Shown piece after piece: positions 24,745 through 32,721 of a stretch of DNA of 64,000 nt (position 1 is the first letter of the stretch; each line of letters starts with the position of its first letter). The DNA comes from Hahellaceae bacterium (GTDB lineage: Bacteria; Pseudomonadota; Gammaproteobacteria; Pseudomonadales; Oleiphilaceae). Made by a program: the position numbers and the translations under genes. The stretch lies in contig JADJWY010000008.1 of the NCBI GenBank assembly GCA_016716085.1, positions 248,001 to 312,000 on the forward strand, given 5' to 3'. Below the pieces are notes generated by a model. It had not been told where the DNA came from, made no database searches, and worked only from the letters and a program-made list of their open reading frames with translations.

Positions 24745-27093
24745 ATGCTTCGAAAAGCAACACTCGGGATCTGGATGTGGTTACTCGTTGGAGTAGGGGC
24801 GCTGCATGCCGAAGGCTTGGCATTGCCACCGCAAGGCGATATCCGGGTGTTGATCGACATTTCCGGCAGCATGAAAAAAAATGACCCGCAGAACCTGCGC
24901 AGACCTGCGCTCAAACTCATTACCAAACTGATTCCCGAAGGCAGTAAAGCGGGTGTCTGGACCTTTGGTCAATACGTCAACGAATTGGTTCCGCTTAAGC
25001 CAGTCAATTCCGCCTGGCGGGACGATGCGACGAAGAAAGCTGAACAGATCAATTCCGTCGCTTTGTTTACCAATATCGGTGGCGTGCTGGAAAAATCCTT
25101 TGACGATTTTCAGCCAGGAAAAGACTACAGCAATACTCACTTCATTCTGTTGACAGACGGCGTAGTGGACATCTCCCATGAGACCGGTGTCAATGTGGAA
25201 GAGCGTGAGCGAATCTTTCGCGACATCCTGTCAAAGTATCGTAAGGCAGGCGCCAAGATTCATACCATTGCGCTGTCCAGGAATGTTGATATTGGTCTGC
25301 TTGACCGATTGGCGTTGGATACCGGCGGTATTGCCTCCATTGCTGAAACGTCGGAGGAGCTTACACGTGTTTTTCTGCAGGCCTTTGACCGTGCGGCGCC
25401 TGCCGAAGAAATTCCGCTGGAGGGGAATACCTTCATCGTAGATTCGGGCGTAGAAGAATTTACAGCCCTGATTTTTAGAAAGCCGGGCAGTAAAGCGGCG
25501 AGTCTTAAAGAGCCCACTGAAAAAGTCTTTGATGCCAAAACTAAACCGGATTATGTGAATTGGTTTCAGGAGAAGAACTACGACCTGATAACGGTTAAGC
25601 GGCCGTTTGAAGGGGAGTGGACACTGGATGCGGAGTTAGATGCGGGGAGTCGTATCACGGTCGTCAGTAATTTGCGCATGATCATGGAGCAACTCCCTGC
25701 AAACTTTTTTGCTGGGGATGTGCTGCAGGTCAGAGTGGGTTTTTTTGAAGACGGTCAGCTGATGATGAACCCGTCTTTTTTAAAGTTGGTTGATCTGGAC
25801 GTCACGATCCGGAATCAGGATGGAAAATCGGGAACCAAGCGGATTTCAGAGTCTGCTAATCCTCCGACGGATGGTTTGTTCAAGGAGCAGATTAGTAAAC
25901 TTAAAGAGGTGGGCTTCTACGATGTTATTGTCAGTGCCGATGGCAAGACCTTCAAACGTCAGTCACGCCAGCGTATTAATTTGAGCCCTCCCTTGGCGAT
26001 CGAGCTGCAGGCAACAGGGACGGGTGCCGAGACCGCCTATCGCGTGGTTGCGCGTATTTTAAGCCCCAATATTGATGTTGAAAAAAGTGCCCTGGTAGCC
26101 AAGATCAAGGCGCCGGATGGGGGGACACTCATCAAAAGCCTCGAATTCAATGCGGCCATGGGGCAGTGGGAGTTCGCCGTTGATCCGGTGCGCGGAGAAG
26201 GTGTTTACGAAGTCTCGCTAAGGGTTGACGGTAAAACCATTCAGGGCGGGGAATTTCGCTTTGACCCCGATTTAATTAAAGCTGAGTTTCCGCGTCAGGA
26301 GGCCTCGCCTAACGAATACACCTCGCTGGTTCCAGCAGAAGCGGTTGCAACCATTAACGATCAGTTAACGGAAGAATCAGAAAAAGCACCCAAACCAGAT
26401 GTTGTGGATGATGCTGCGCCGGTGATTGACCCTGAAGCGCTGGCGGAGGCCCAGGCTGAACAAACTGCTGCGGCTGAGAGCGAGGACACTGAAGGTGAAA
26501 CGGCAGGCAAAAAACCGAACATGATCCTTTGGATTGCGATTGCGGGTGGCGTTGCCTTGACACTGGTGATTGGTGGACTTGGCTTCTGGAGCTTCAAACG
26601 CAAAAAGGCTGAACGCGAAGTGCTCGAACAGCGCACTGGCAAAGGTAAAGCGGCCAAGAAAGAAGACGCTCCACCGCCTCCGGCGGCAGCGGCGCCTGCG
26701 GTTGCCGCCGCGACGACCGTTGCGGCCGACGAACTGGATCTGGAAGACGAAATTGCCCAATTGGAAGACCCGACCGACGATCTGGAATTTGCCGAACCGC
26801 CAATGGATACCAGCCTGGAGCCCGAGGAAATCCCCGAGCCAGCGCCAGAGCCCGAAACGATGGCGATGCCAGAGCCTGACTTGCCAGATTTCGATGAAGC
26901 GACTTTTGCTGAGACGCCTTCTGCTGAAGAAGCGGCCATCCCCGAACTCGAAGCTGAGTCGGGTGAAACAGACTTGCCCACGGATGTCACCGAAGAAGAG
27001 CTGGCTGCTGATGACGGAATGGATGAAGAGTTCAACCTGGAAGACTTTGATATCGGCGACACAGACGATCTGCCGGATCCCGATAAGAAATAA
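24745..27093 (+). CDS. Membrane-anchored periplasmic vWA-domain protein
   Basis: About 782 residues from ATG 24745 (a GTG six codons upstream is possible). Signal peptide (LGIWMWLLVGVGALHAEG), then a vWA domain with an intact MIDAS beginning DISGSMKKND at residue 38 and TDGVVD downstream. A large beta-rich region fills residues 230-540. One membrane segment at about 592-616 (MILWIAIAGGVALTLVIGG) is followed by KRKK and a cytosolic, very acidic tail rich in Glu, Asp, Pro and Ala. It resembles the TIGR03503-type vWA family of marine gammaproteobacteria, to my memory. Function unknown; vWA domains bind metal-dependent protein partners. It ends at a hairpin shared with convergent cysK. Confidence 0.8.
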   Translation: MLRKATLGIWMWLLVGVGALHAEGLALPPQGDIRVLIDISGSMKKNDPQNLRRPALKLITKLIPEGSKAGVWTFGQYVNELVPLKPVNSAWRDDATKKAEQINSVALFTNIGGVLEKSFDDFQPGKDYSNTHFILLTDGVVDISHETGVNVEERERIFRDILSKYRKAGAKIHTIALSRNVDIGLLDRLALDTGGIASIAETSEELTRVFLQAFDRAAPAEEIPLEGNTFIVDSGVEEFTALIFRKPGSKAASLKEPTEKVFDAKTKPDYVNWFQEKNYDLITVKRPFEGEWTLDAELDAGSRITVVSNLRMIMEQLPANFFAGDVLQVRVGFFEDGQLMMNPSFLKLVDLDVTIRNQDGKSGTKRISESANPPTDGLFKEQISKLKEVGFYDVIVSADGKTFKRQSRQRINLSPPLAIELQATGTGAETAYRVVARILSPNIDVEKSALVAKIKAPDGGTLIKSLEFNAAMGQWEFAVDPVRGEGVYEVSLRVDGKTIQGGEFRFDPDLIKAEFPRQEASPNEYTSLVPAEAVATINDQLTEESEKAPKPDVVDDAAPVIDPEALAEAQAEQTAAAESEDTEGETAGKKPNMILWIAIAGGVALTLVIGGLGFWSFKRKKAEREVLEQRTGKGKAAKKEDAPPPPAAAAPAVAAATTVAADELDLEDEIAQLEDPTDDLEFAEPPMDTSLEPEEIPEPAPEPETMAMPEPDLPDFDEATFAETPSAEEAAIPELEAESGETDLPTDVTEEELAADDGMDEEFNLEDFDIGDTDDLPDPDKK

Positions 27094-27098
27094 GCCGT

Positions 27099-27140
27099 CG
27101 CCCGGCATCTGCCGGGCGGAATAGCGGTTGGGGTTTTTTT
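27099..27140. terminator. Hairpin between convergent vWA gene and cysK
   Basis: CGCCCGGC-ATCT-GCCGGGCG forms a perfect 8-bp stem just after the vWA stop; a T7 run follows 15 bases later. The distance to the T-run is longer than in a standard terminator, so efficiency is uncertain. Confidence 0.5.
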
Positions 27141-27143
27141 AAA

Positions 27144-28112
27144 TTACTGCTGCATTTCCGTTTCGGTAAAGACGTTTTCAAATAGTGGGCTGCTCAGGTA
27201 ACGCTCTGCTGAATCTGGCAATACCACGACGATCACCTTGTCTTTGTTTTCGGGACGGGCGGCCAGGCGCACCGCTACCGCAGCGGCAGCACCACATGAT
27301 ATTCCGCAGAGAATACCTTCTTCCTTCATCAGACGATGCGCCATTTTCATCGCCTCATCATTGGACACTTGTTCCACTGAATCAATCATAGACAGATCCA
27401 GGTTGGACGGCACAAAGCCTGCGCCAATACCTTGAATTTTATGGGGCGCCGGTTTGACCTCCTGCTTCGCAAGGGTCTGCGTAATGACGGGTGAGTGGGT
27501 GGGTTCCACGGCAACGGATTGAATTGCCTTGCCTTGCGTGTGTTTGATATAGCGGGAAATGCCAGTAATGGTTCCCCCCGTTCCAACGCCTGCGACCAGG
27601 ATGTCGATTTTCCCTTCGGTGTCCTCCCAGATTTCTGGCCCGGTGGTTTTTTCGTGAATCGCGGGGTTGGCCGGATTGTCGAACTGTTGCAGCAGAATAT
27701 GCGTCGCAGGATTCGCAGCCTGAATTTCCGCGGCCCTGTCGATGGCTCCTTTCATACCTTTGGCGGGTTCTGTCAGAATGAGCTCGGCACCGAGCGCTTT
27801 CAGCACTTTGCGACGTTCCAGGCTCATCGAGGCAGGCATGGTCAGCTGCAGTTTATAGCCACGGGCCGCCGCGACGAAGGCCAGCGCAATACCGGTGTTG
27901 CCGCTGGTCGGTTCGATGATCGTCATGCCGGGTTTCAGCAGGCCTCTCTCTTCTGCATCCCAGATCATGTTGGCACCGATGCGGCATTTAACCGAGTACG
28001 CCGGATTCCGCCCCTCGATTTTAGCGTAAACCGTACCCTGGGTGACGCGATTGAGTTTGACCAGCGGTGTATTACCGATGGATTGAGAGTTGTCCTGATA
28101 AATGCGTGCCAT
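27144..28112 (-). CDS. cysK: Cysteine synthase A (O-acetylserine sulfhydrylase)
   Basis: A 322-residue PLP enzyme. [25 protein letters not shown] (Schiff-base Lys), the substrate loop [12 protein letters not shown], the PLP-phosphate loop [10 protein letters not shown] and [11 protein letters not shown] are all present, matching CysK rather than CysM in the [11 protein letters not shown] and IQGIGAGF regions. It makes cysteine from O-acetylserine and sulfide, the step after the CysH pathway (cysH and cysB lie at 54.7-56.4 kb). It is a lone gene; divergent from the MoxR gene. The 148-base upstream gap may hold a CysB site but I cannot identify one. Confidence 0.95.
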   Translation of the reverse strand: MARIYQDNSQSIGNTPLVKLNRVTQGTVYAKIEGRNPAYSVKCRIGANMIWDAEERGLLKPGMTIIEPTSGNTGIALAFVAAARGYKLQLTMPASMSLERRKVLKALGAELILTEPAKGMKGAIDRAAEIQAANPATHILLQQFDNPANPAIHEKTTGPEIWEDTEGKIDILVAGVGTGGTITGISRYIKHTQGKAIQSVAVEPTHSPVITQTLAKQEVKPAPHKIQGIGAGFVPSNLDLSMIDSVEQVSNDEAMKMAHRLMKEEGILCGISCGAAAAVAVRLAARPENKDKVIVVVLPDSAERYLSSPLFENVFTETEMQQ

Positions 28113-28260
28113 GGCGGGACTCCTGAGGGATTAGGAATGATTATCGTATCCGTCAGTATAATCACAAGTGCGTGGGAATGTCATAAGCGTGGCGCGCCAA
28201 AGTTGAGCCATTTCTGTACCTGCGCGTATACTATTGCTTCATCAGCGCAAGGGGAGCAGT

Positions 28261-29103
28261 ATGAAATTCAAGGGTACCGACAAATATGTGGCGACGGACG
28301 ATCTTCAGATTGCGGTCAACGCCGCCATCACACTGAAGCGACCGCTTCTGATCAAAGGGGAGCCGGGTACTGGTAAAACCATGCTGGCCGAAGAATTGGC
28401 AGCTGCCCTGAATATGCCGCTGATCCAGTGGCACATCAAAAGCACCACGAAGGCCCACCAGGGGCTGTACGAATATGATGCCGTTTCACGGCTTCGCGAT
28501 TCTCAGTTGGGTGACGACCGGGTGCATGACATCCGTAACTACATCAAGAAAGGTAAATTGTGGGAAGCCTTTACCGCTGACGAGCAGGTGGTGCTGTTAA
28601 TTGACGAAATAGACAAGGCCGATATCGAGTTTCCCAATGACCTCCTGCTCGAAATCGACAAGATGGAGTTTTTTGTGTACGAAACACAGGAAACCATCAA
28701 AGCCAAAAATCGTCCGATCGTGGTGATCACCAGTAATAATGAGAAAGAGCTGCCGGACGCCTTTTTGCGTCGCTGTTTCTTCCATTACATCAGCTTCCCG
28801 GATGAGGCGACCATGCGCGCCATCATTGATGTGCATTTCCCGGATATCCAAAAGTCATTGGTCAAAGATGCCCTGGAGATTTTTTTCGACGTTCGCAAGG
28901 TGCCGGGGTTGAAGAAAAAGCCGTCCACCTCTGAGCTGATCGATTGGCTGAAACTGCTGATGGCCGACTCATTGCCCAAGGATATCCTGCGCAACGCGGA
29001 TTCCTCTCAGGCGATACCGCCGCTCTATGGTGCGCTGGTTAAAAACGAGCAGGATGTGCATTTGCTGCAACGTTTAGCGTTTATGTCGCGTCGTCGTTCC
29101 TGA
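28261..29103 (+). CDS. MoxR-family AAA ATPase
   Basis: A 280-residue ATPase with Walker A GEPGTGKTM at about residues 33-41, Walker B VVLLIDEIDKAD near residue 112, sensor 1 VITSNNEKELPDAFLRRC with the Arg finger. The helical lid includes KKPSTSELIDWLKLL. RBS AGGGGAG is 9 bases upstream. MoxR ATPases act as chaperones for metal-centre insertion or for assembly of membrane complexes, usually with a partner vWA protein. The CoxE-type vWA gene follows 14 bases later. The next operon (30.4-35.9 kb) has the same direction after a 126-base gap. Confidence 0.92.
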   Translation: MKFKGTDKYVATDDLQIAVNAAITLKRPLLIKGEPGTGKTMLAEELAAALNMPLIQWHIKSTTKAHQGLYEYDAVSRLRDSQLGDDRVHDIRNYIKKGKLWEAFTADEQVVLLIDEIDKADIEFPNDLLLEIDKMEFFVYETQETIKAKNRPIVVITSNNEKELPDAFLRRCFFHYISFPDEATMRAIIDVHFPDIQKSLVKDALEIFFDVRKVPGLKKKPSTSELIDWLKLLMADSLPKDILRNADSSQAIPPLYGALVKNEQDVHLLQRLAFMSRRRS

Positions 29104-29117
29104 TAGGAGTAAACGCC

Positions 29118-30296
29118 ATGCTGATCGGTTTTTTTGAGGCCCTGCGCCGTGCGAAGGTTCAAACTTCGCTGAGGGAGTTTCTGGATTTGCTGGAAGCCCT
29201 CAAGAGCGGCGTCGTTTTTGCGGATATGGATGAGTTTTACTTCCTTGCCCGGGCCTGTCTGGTCAAAGATGAAAAACACTATGACAAGTTTGACCGGGCA
29301 TTCAGTACTTACTTCAAAGGGCTGGAAAGCATGGACGACGTGCTTGAGGTGCTGATTCCTGATGATTGGCTCCGCTCTGAATTCGAGCGCATGTTATCGG
29401 CGGAAGATAAAGCCAAAATCGAGGCCATGGGTGGATTGGAAGAGCTGGTCGAAGCCTTCAAAAAGCGGCTTGAGGAACAGAAAAAGCGTCATCAGGGCGG
29501 TAACAAAATGATCGGTACAGGCGGCACTTCGCCTTTCGGTGCCAATGGCTACAATCCCGAAGGTTTCCGTATTGGTCAGGAGGGCTCGCGTCACAAAAAA
29601 GCGGTCAAAGTCTGGGAAAAGCGTGCCTACAAGGATTTGGATGATTCCATCACTCTGGGTATCCGAAATATCAAAGTGGCGCTGCGACGTCTACGTAAGT
29701 TTGCACGCCAGGGAGCACACGAAGAACTGGATATGCCGGACACCATCCGCAGCACGGCGAATAATGCCGGATATCTGGATATTAAAATGGTACCGGAGCG
29801 CCACAATGCGGTGAAAGTCCTGCTATTTCTGGACATTGGTGGCTCCATGGATCCCCATATTCGTGTCTGCGAAGAGCTGTTCTCGGCGACGCGCACCGAG
29901 TTCAAGCATCTGGAATACTTTTATTTCCATAATTTTATTTATGAGTCGGTCTGGAAGAGCAATCTGCGTCGGAATAACGAGTCAACGTCACTGTTCGATA
30001 TTCTTCACAAGTATGGCTCAGACTACAAAGTCATATTCGTAGGGGATGCTTCTATGGCGCCGTACGAAATTACCCATCCTGGCGGCAGTATTGAGCACTG
30101 GAATGAGGAGGCGGGCGCAGTCTGGATGCAACGGATGACGGAGAAATTCGATAAAGTTATCTGGCTCAACCCGCTGCCCGAAAACTATTGGGGTGATGGG
30201 GGGTCATTGGGCATTACCCGGCAACTGCTTTCGGATCACATGTTCCCGCTGACCATCGAAGGGTTGGAGCGCGGGATGAAATATCTGAGTAAATAG
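29118..30296 (+). CDS. CoxE-type vWA-domain protein, MoxR partner
   Basis: 392 residues, cytosolic. The N-terminal half is helical and charged, with a Gly-rich linker (MIGTGGTSPFGANGYNPEG) in the middle. The C-terminal vWA-like domain has an altered MIDAS beginning LDIGGSMDPH at residue 239, where the first Ser of DxSxS is Gly, as usual for this branch of CoxE-like proteins. RBS GGAG at good spacing. The pair with MoxR is a well-known association; the client is unknown here. The best local candidates are the TPR operon that follows or the vWA membrane protein upstream. Confidence 0.88.
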   Translation: MLIGFFEALRRAKVQTSLREFLDLLEALKSGVVFADMDEFYFLARACLVKDEKHYDKFDRAFSTYFKGLESMDDVLEVLIPDDWLRSEFERMLSAEDKAKIEAMGGLEELVEAFKKRLEEQKKRHQGGNKMIGTGGTSPFGANGYNPEGFRIGQEGSRHKKAVKVWEKRAYKDLDDSITLGIRNIKVALRRLRKFARQGAHEELDMPDTIRSTANNAGYLDIKMVPERHNAVKVLLFLDIGGSMDPHIRVCEELFSATRTEFKHLEYFYFHNFIYESVWKSNLRRNNESTSLFDILHKYGSDYKVIFVGDASMAPYEITHPGGSIEHWNEEAGAVWMQRMTEKFDKVIWLNPLPENYWGDGGSLGITRQLLSDHMFPLTIEGLERGMKYLSK

Positions 30297-30422
30297 CGTA
30301 CGTTTGAAGCATTTTCTGTTCCGAAAATGTAAACAATTGTGACAAGCCTGAAAGAAGTTCACACAAATTTTTTCAGACCGATGGTAACATCTGCTCTCTC
30401 GTAAGATGCCGGGATTGCAACG

Positions 30423-30935
30423 ATGTATAAGCGCTTTTTTGGGGTAATGCTAAGTCTTGTTCTGGTGGCCAGTTCAGCGGTTGCCCAGGATGATTTATCC
30501 AAGCGGGCCGAGCAACTCAAAAACCGGGTCGCCGACCTGAATCGTCAACTCATGAAACTCGAAGAAGACACACTTGCGCCGATCGATACGCAGGTCGTGG
30601 TGTTTCTGGCCGTTGATGCCGACACCGACTTTGAGCTGGACGCGGTCGAACTGAAGCTCGATGACACCCTGGCCACCCATTATCTTTATTCCAATCAGGA
30701 CCGGGGCGCGCTCAAACGCGGCGGCGTGCAGCGACTCTACATGGGCGCATTGTCCGAAGGTGGTCACAGTCTGCAGGCGGTATTCAATGGTCGCAGCAGT
30801 GGCGATCACTACTTCCGTAAAGCGGAAAGCCTGAAATTCGCTAAAAGTGTTGGGGCCACCTATCTCGAACTGCGGGTGAAACGCGACCCCGGCAATCCTA
30901 AATTACCCCGCTTCGTCATCAGCGAATTGCGCTAG
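30423..30935 (+). CDS. Exported protein of unknown function, first gene of the TPR operon
   Basis: 170 residues: signal peptide (FFGVMLSLVLVASSAVAQ), a 30-residue heptad-like coiled coil (LSKRAEQLKNRVADLNRQLMK split here as seen over residues 26-46), and an all-beta domain (TQVVVFLAVDAD, FELDAVELKLDD, SLQAVFNGRSSG, YLELRVKRD) that looks like a transthyretin/Ig-like fold. No family named. It is followed after 13 bases by a TPR protein gene, so it is co-transcribed. The 126-base upstream gap after the CoxE gene is AT-rich and should hold a promoter. The domain could bind the TPR partners in the periplasm. Confidence 0.7.
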   Translation: MYKRFFGVMLSLVLVASSAVAQDDLSKRAEQLKNRVADLNRQLMKLEEDTLAPIDTQVVVFLAVDADTDFELDAVELKLDDTLATHYLYSNQDRGALKRGGVQRLYMGALSEGGHSLQAVFNGRSSGDHYFRKAESLKFAKSVGATYLELRVKRDPGNPKLPRFVISELR

Positions 30936-30948
30936 CCTCCGGGAGAGT

Positions 30949-32721
30949 ATGTCCATGACGTTGATACGACACCTCAAGGAAGGATGGCGCCTCACGCAGC
31001 TAGGGTGTTTGGGAGCATTGCTGGCGTTTTCCCCTTACGGGGTAGCAGATACAGTGGATGATGAAAGTGCGGATAAGCGACTCTATCAAGAGGCAAAGTT
31101 TCATTTTTATCGAAGTGACTTCATGCATACCCTGGTGCTGCTGGAAAATGATCACAATGGCACCAGTGAAATCGACAATCAGTACCACAACCTGAATCAC
31201 CTGCTGGCGGCAGAGGCGGCCTTCAAGCTCAATATGCTCGACTCGGTTCAGCACATTTTGGAGCATCTCGAATTTACCGCTCGTGAAGCCTCGATTCAGA
31301 ATCAGGTTCAATTCCTCAAAGGGAAACTAGCCTACCATCGTGAGCAATGGGGGCAGGCGATCACCTTGCTTTCGGCGCCTATGCCGACCTTGAGCGCAGA
31401 CTGGCGTGATGAAGCGCGTTATTACCGGGCCAACAGTGAATTGGCTTTGAACCAAAGTGTGGATGCAGCGACAGCCCTGAGCGGTATATCCAGTCAATCG
31501 CTCTGGGGGGCTTATGGCTACTTCAATCTTGGGGCGCGCTATGTCAATAAGGAAAACAGTCCTTCCAAAGCGCTGGTAGCCTTTCGTGTCGCTGCGACGC
31601 TGACCGATCAGACGCCCGAAGGGCTGGAGCTGCGTGACCACATCAATCTGGAAGCGGGCAAGCTTGCACTGAAGGGAAAGGACCATGATAAAGCCTTGGG
31701 GTTTCTCCAGAACGTGCAGGCAACTGGAACGGCGGCACCAACCGCCATCCTTTATTACGGTCTGGCTCAATCCATTCAGGGGCGTCAGCGTACCGCTATC
31801 CAGACCTGGTACCGCGCCAAGCGTTATGGTTTGGTTGTGCCGGGTGTGGCAGATGCCTTTATGGCCATCGCATATGGATACGAGCAGGAGAAGCTCAAGG
31901 CAACGGCCATCGATGCCTACCTGGAAGCGATTGCGGCCTACGAGCGTGAATTGCGTCATATCGGCGAAATCGAAAAGGAAATTGAAACCTCTGGTGTTTT
32001 AGCTCTGCTGAAAAAAGTGCAGACGGACGACACCAGTGTGGAGTGGTTTTTGACCAGCGAATTGGCCTCCAACACCCCACGGGTGGCCTTAACCTATTAT
32101 TTGATGAACGACCCGGACTTCTTTTCTCAGGCACGCGTGCTGTTGGAACTGAGCAATTCGGCGGATGATGTCGGACGAGGGTTGCAACGACTGGATGCGC
32201 TCGCATCAGTACTTAAAAAACGCAGTGTGCAGGCAGGGCGCCAGCCGCGCTCGACCGGAAATTTGCCCGTTAACGAGGGCTCACTTAACCAGCTCATTAC
32301 GCAGCGCAATGCAATGGTTGAAGAATTCAAGCGTTTGCCGGAAGGCGTGATCAAGCAGGCGGCTACGCTTCAGATCAAGGCACTGGATGGTGAACTGCGG
32401 ATGCTCAAGTCGCGCTATCAGAATTTGTCTGGACGAACGACATCTGCCAACGGCGGGTTTTATCAGGAGCAGTTGCGAGCGATTGATGCACTGCGTGTGC
32501 AGTTCAGACAACTGCAAAGTGAGCTGCAGGCACAGGTCGCGGATATTGATCAGGGCCTGGAAACTCAGGCGGTTAAACTACTCAACACACACCATGATTA
32601 CATCGATGACTTCTTTGTTCGCAGTCAGCTGGCATTGGTCACACTGTATGACGAGATCGCGGTCACAGACCTCAAGAAGTCAGCCGAAATACGACTGGAT
32701 CAACAGGGAGGTGGTCAGTGA
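30949..32721 (+). CDS. Exported helical/TPR-like protein, second gene of the TPR operon
   Basis: 590 residues. Start ATG 30949 (another Met two codons later). Signal-peptide-like segment (LGCLGALLAFSPYGVAD) at residues 18-34. Residues 40-400 contain degenerate TPR-like helical pairs (YHNLNHLLAAEAAFKLNML, GQAITLLSAPMPTL, KAIGYFNLG-type repeats). Residues 440-590 are predicted long helices with coiled-coil character (QRNAMVEEFKRLPEGVIKQ, RVQFRQLQSELQAQV). The stop overlaps the next gene as GTGA, so the two are translationally coupled. Function unknown; periplasmic or outer-membrane-associated scaffold is inferred. Confidence 0.75.
   Translation: MSMTLIRHLKEGWRLTQLGCLGALLAFSPYGVADTVDDESADKRLYQEAKFHFYRSDFMHTLVLLENDHNGTSEIDNQYHNLNHLLAAEAAFKLNMLDSVQHILEHLEFTAREASIQNQVQFLKGKLAYHREQWGQAITLLSAPMPTLSADWRDEARYYRANSELALNQSVDAATALSGISSQSLWGAYGYFNLGARYVNKENSPSKALVAFRVAATLTDQTPEGLELRDHINLEAGKLALKGKDHDKALGFLQNVQATGTAAPTAILYYGLAQSIQGRQRTAIQTWYRAKRYGLVVPGVADAFMAIAYGYEQEKLKATAIDAYLEAIAAYERELRHIGEIEKEIETSGVLALLKKVQTDDTSVEWFLTSELASNTPRVALTYYLMNDPDFFSQARVLLELSNSADDVGRGLQRLDALASVLKKRSVQAGRQPRSTGNLPVNEGSLNQLITQRNAMVEEFKRLPEGVIKQAATLQIKALDGELRMLKSRYQNLSGRTTSANGGFYQEQLRAIDALRVQFRQLQSELQAQVADIDQGLETQAVKLLNTHHDYIDDFFVRSQLALVTLYDEIAVTDLKKSAEIRLDQQGGGQ

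Noticed and set aside
26361..27108. Two long minus-strand frames opposite the acidic tail of the vWA gene
   Set aside because: They are mirror products of the repetitive Glu/Pro/Ala codons; no start context or family features.
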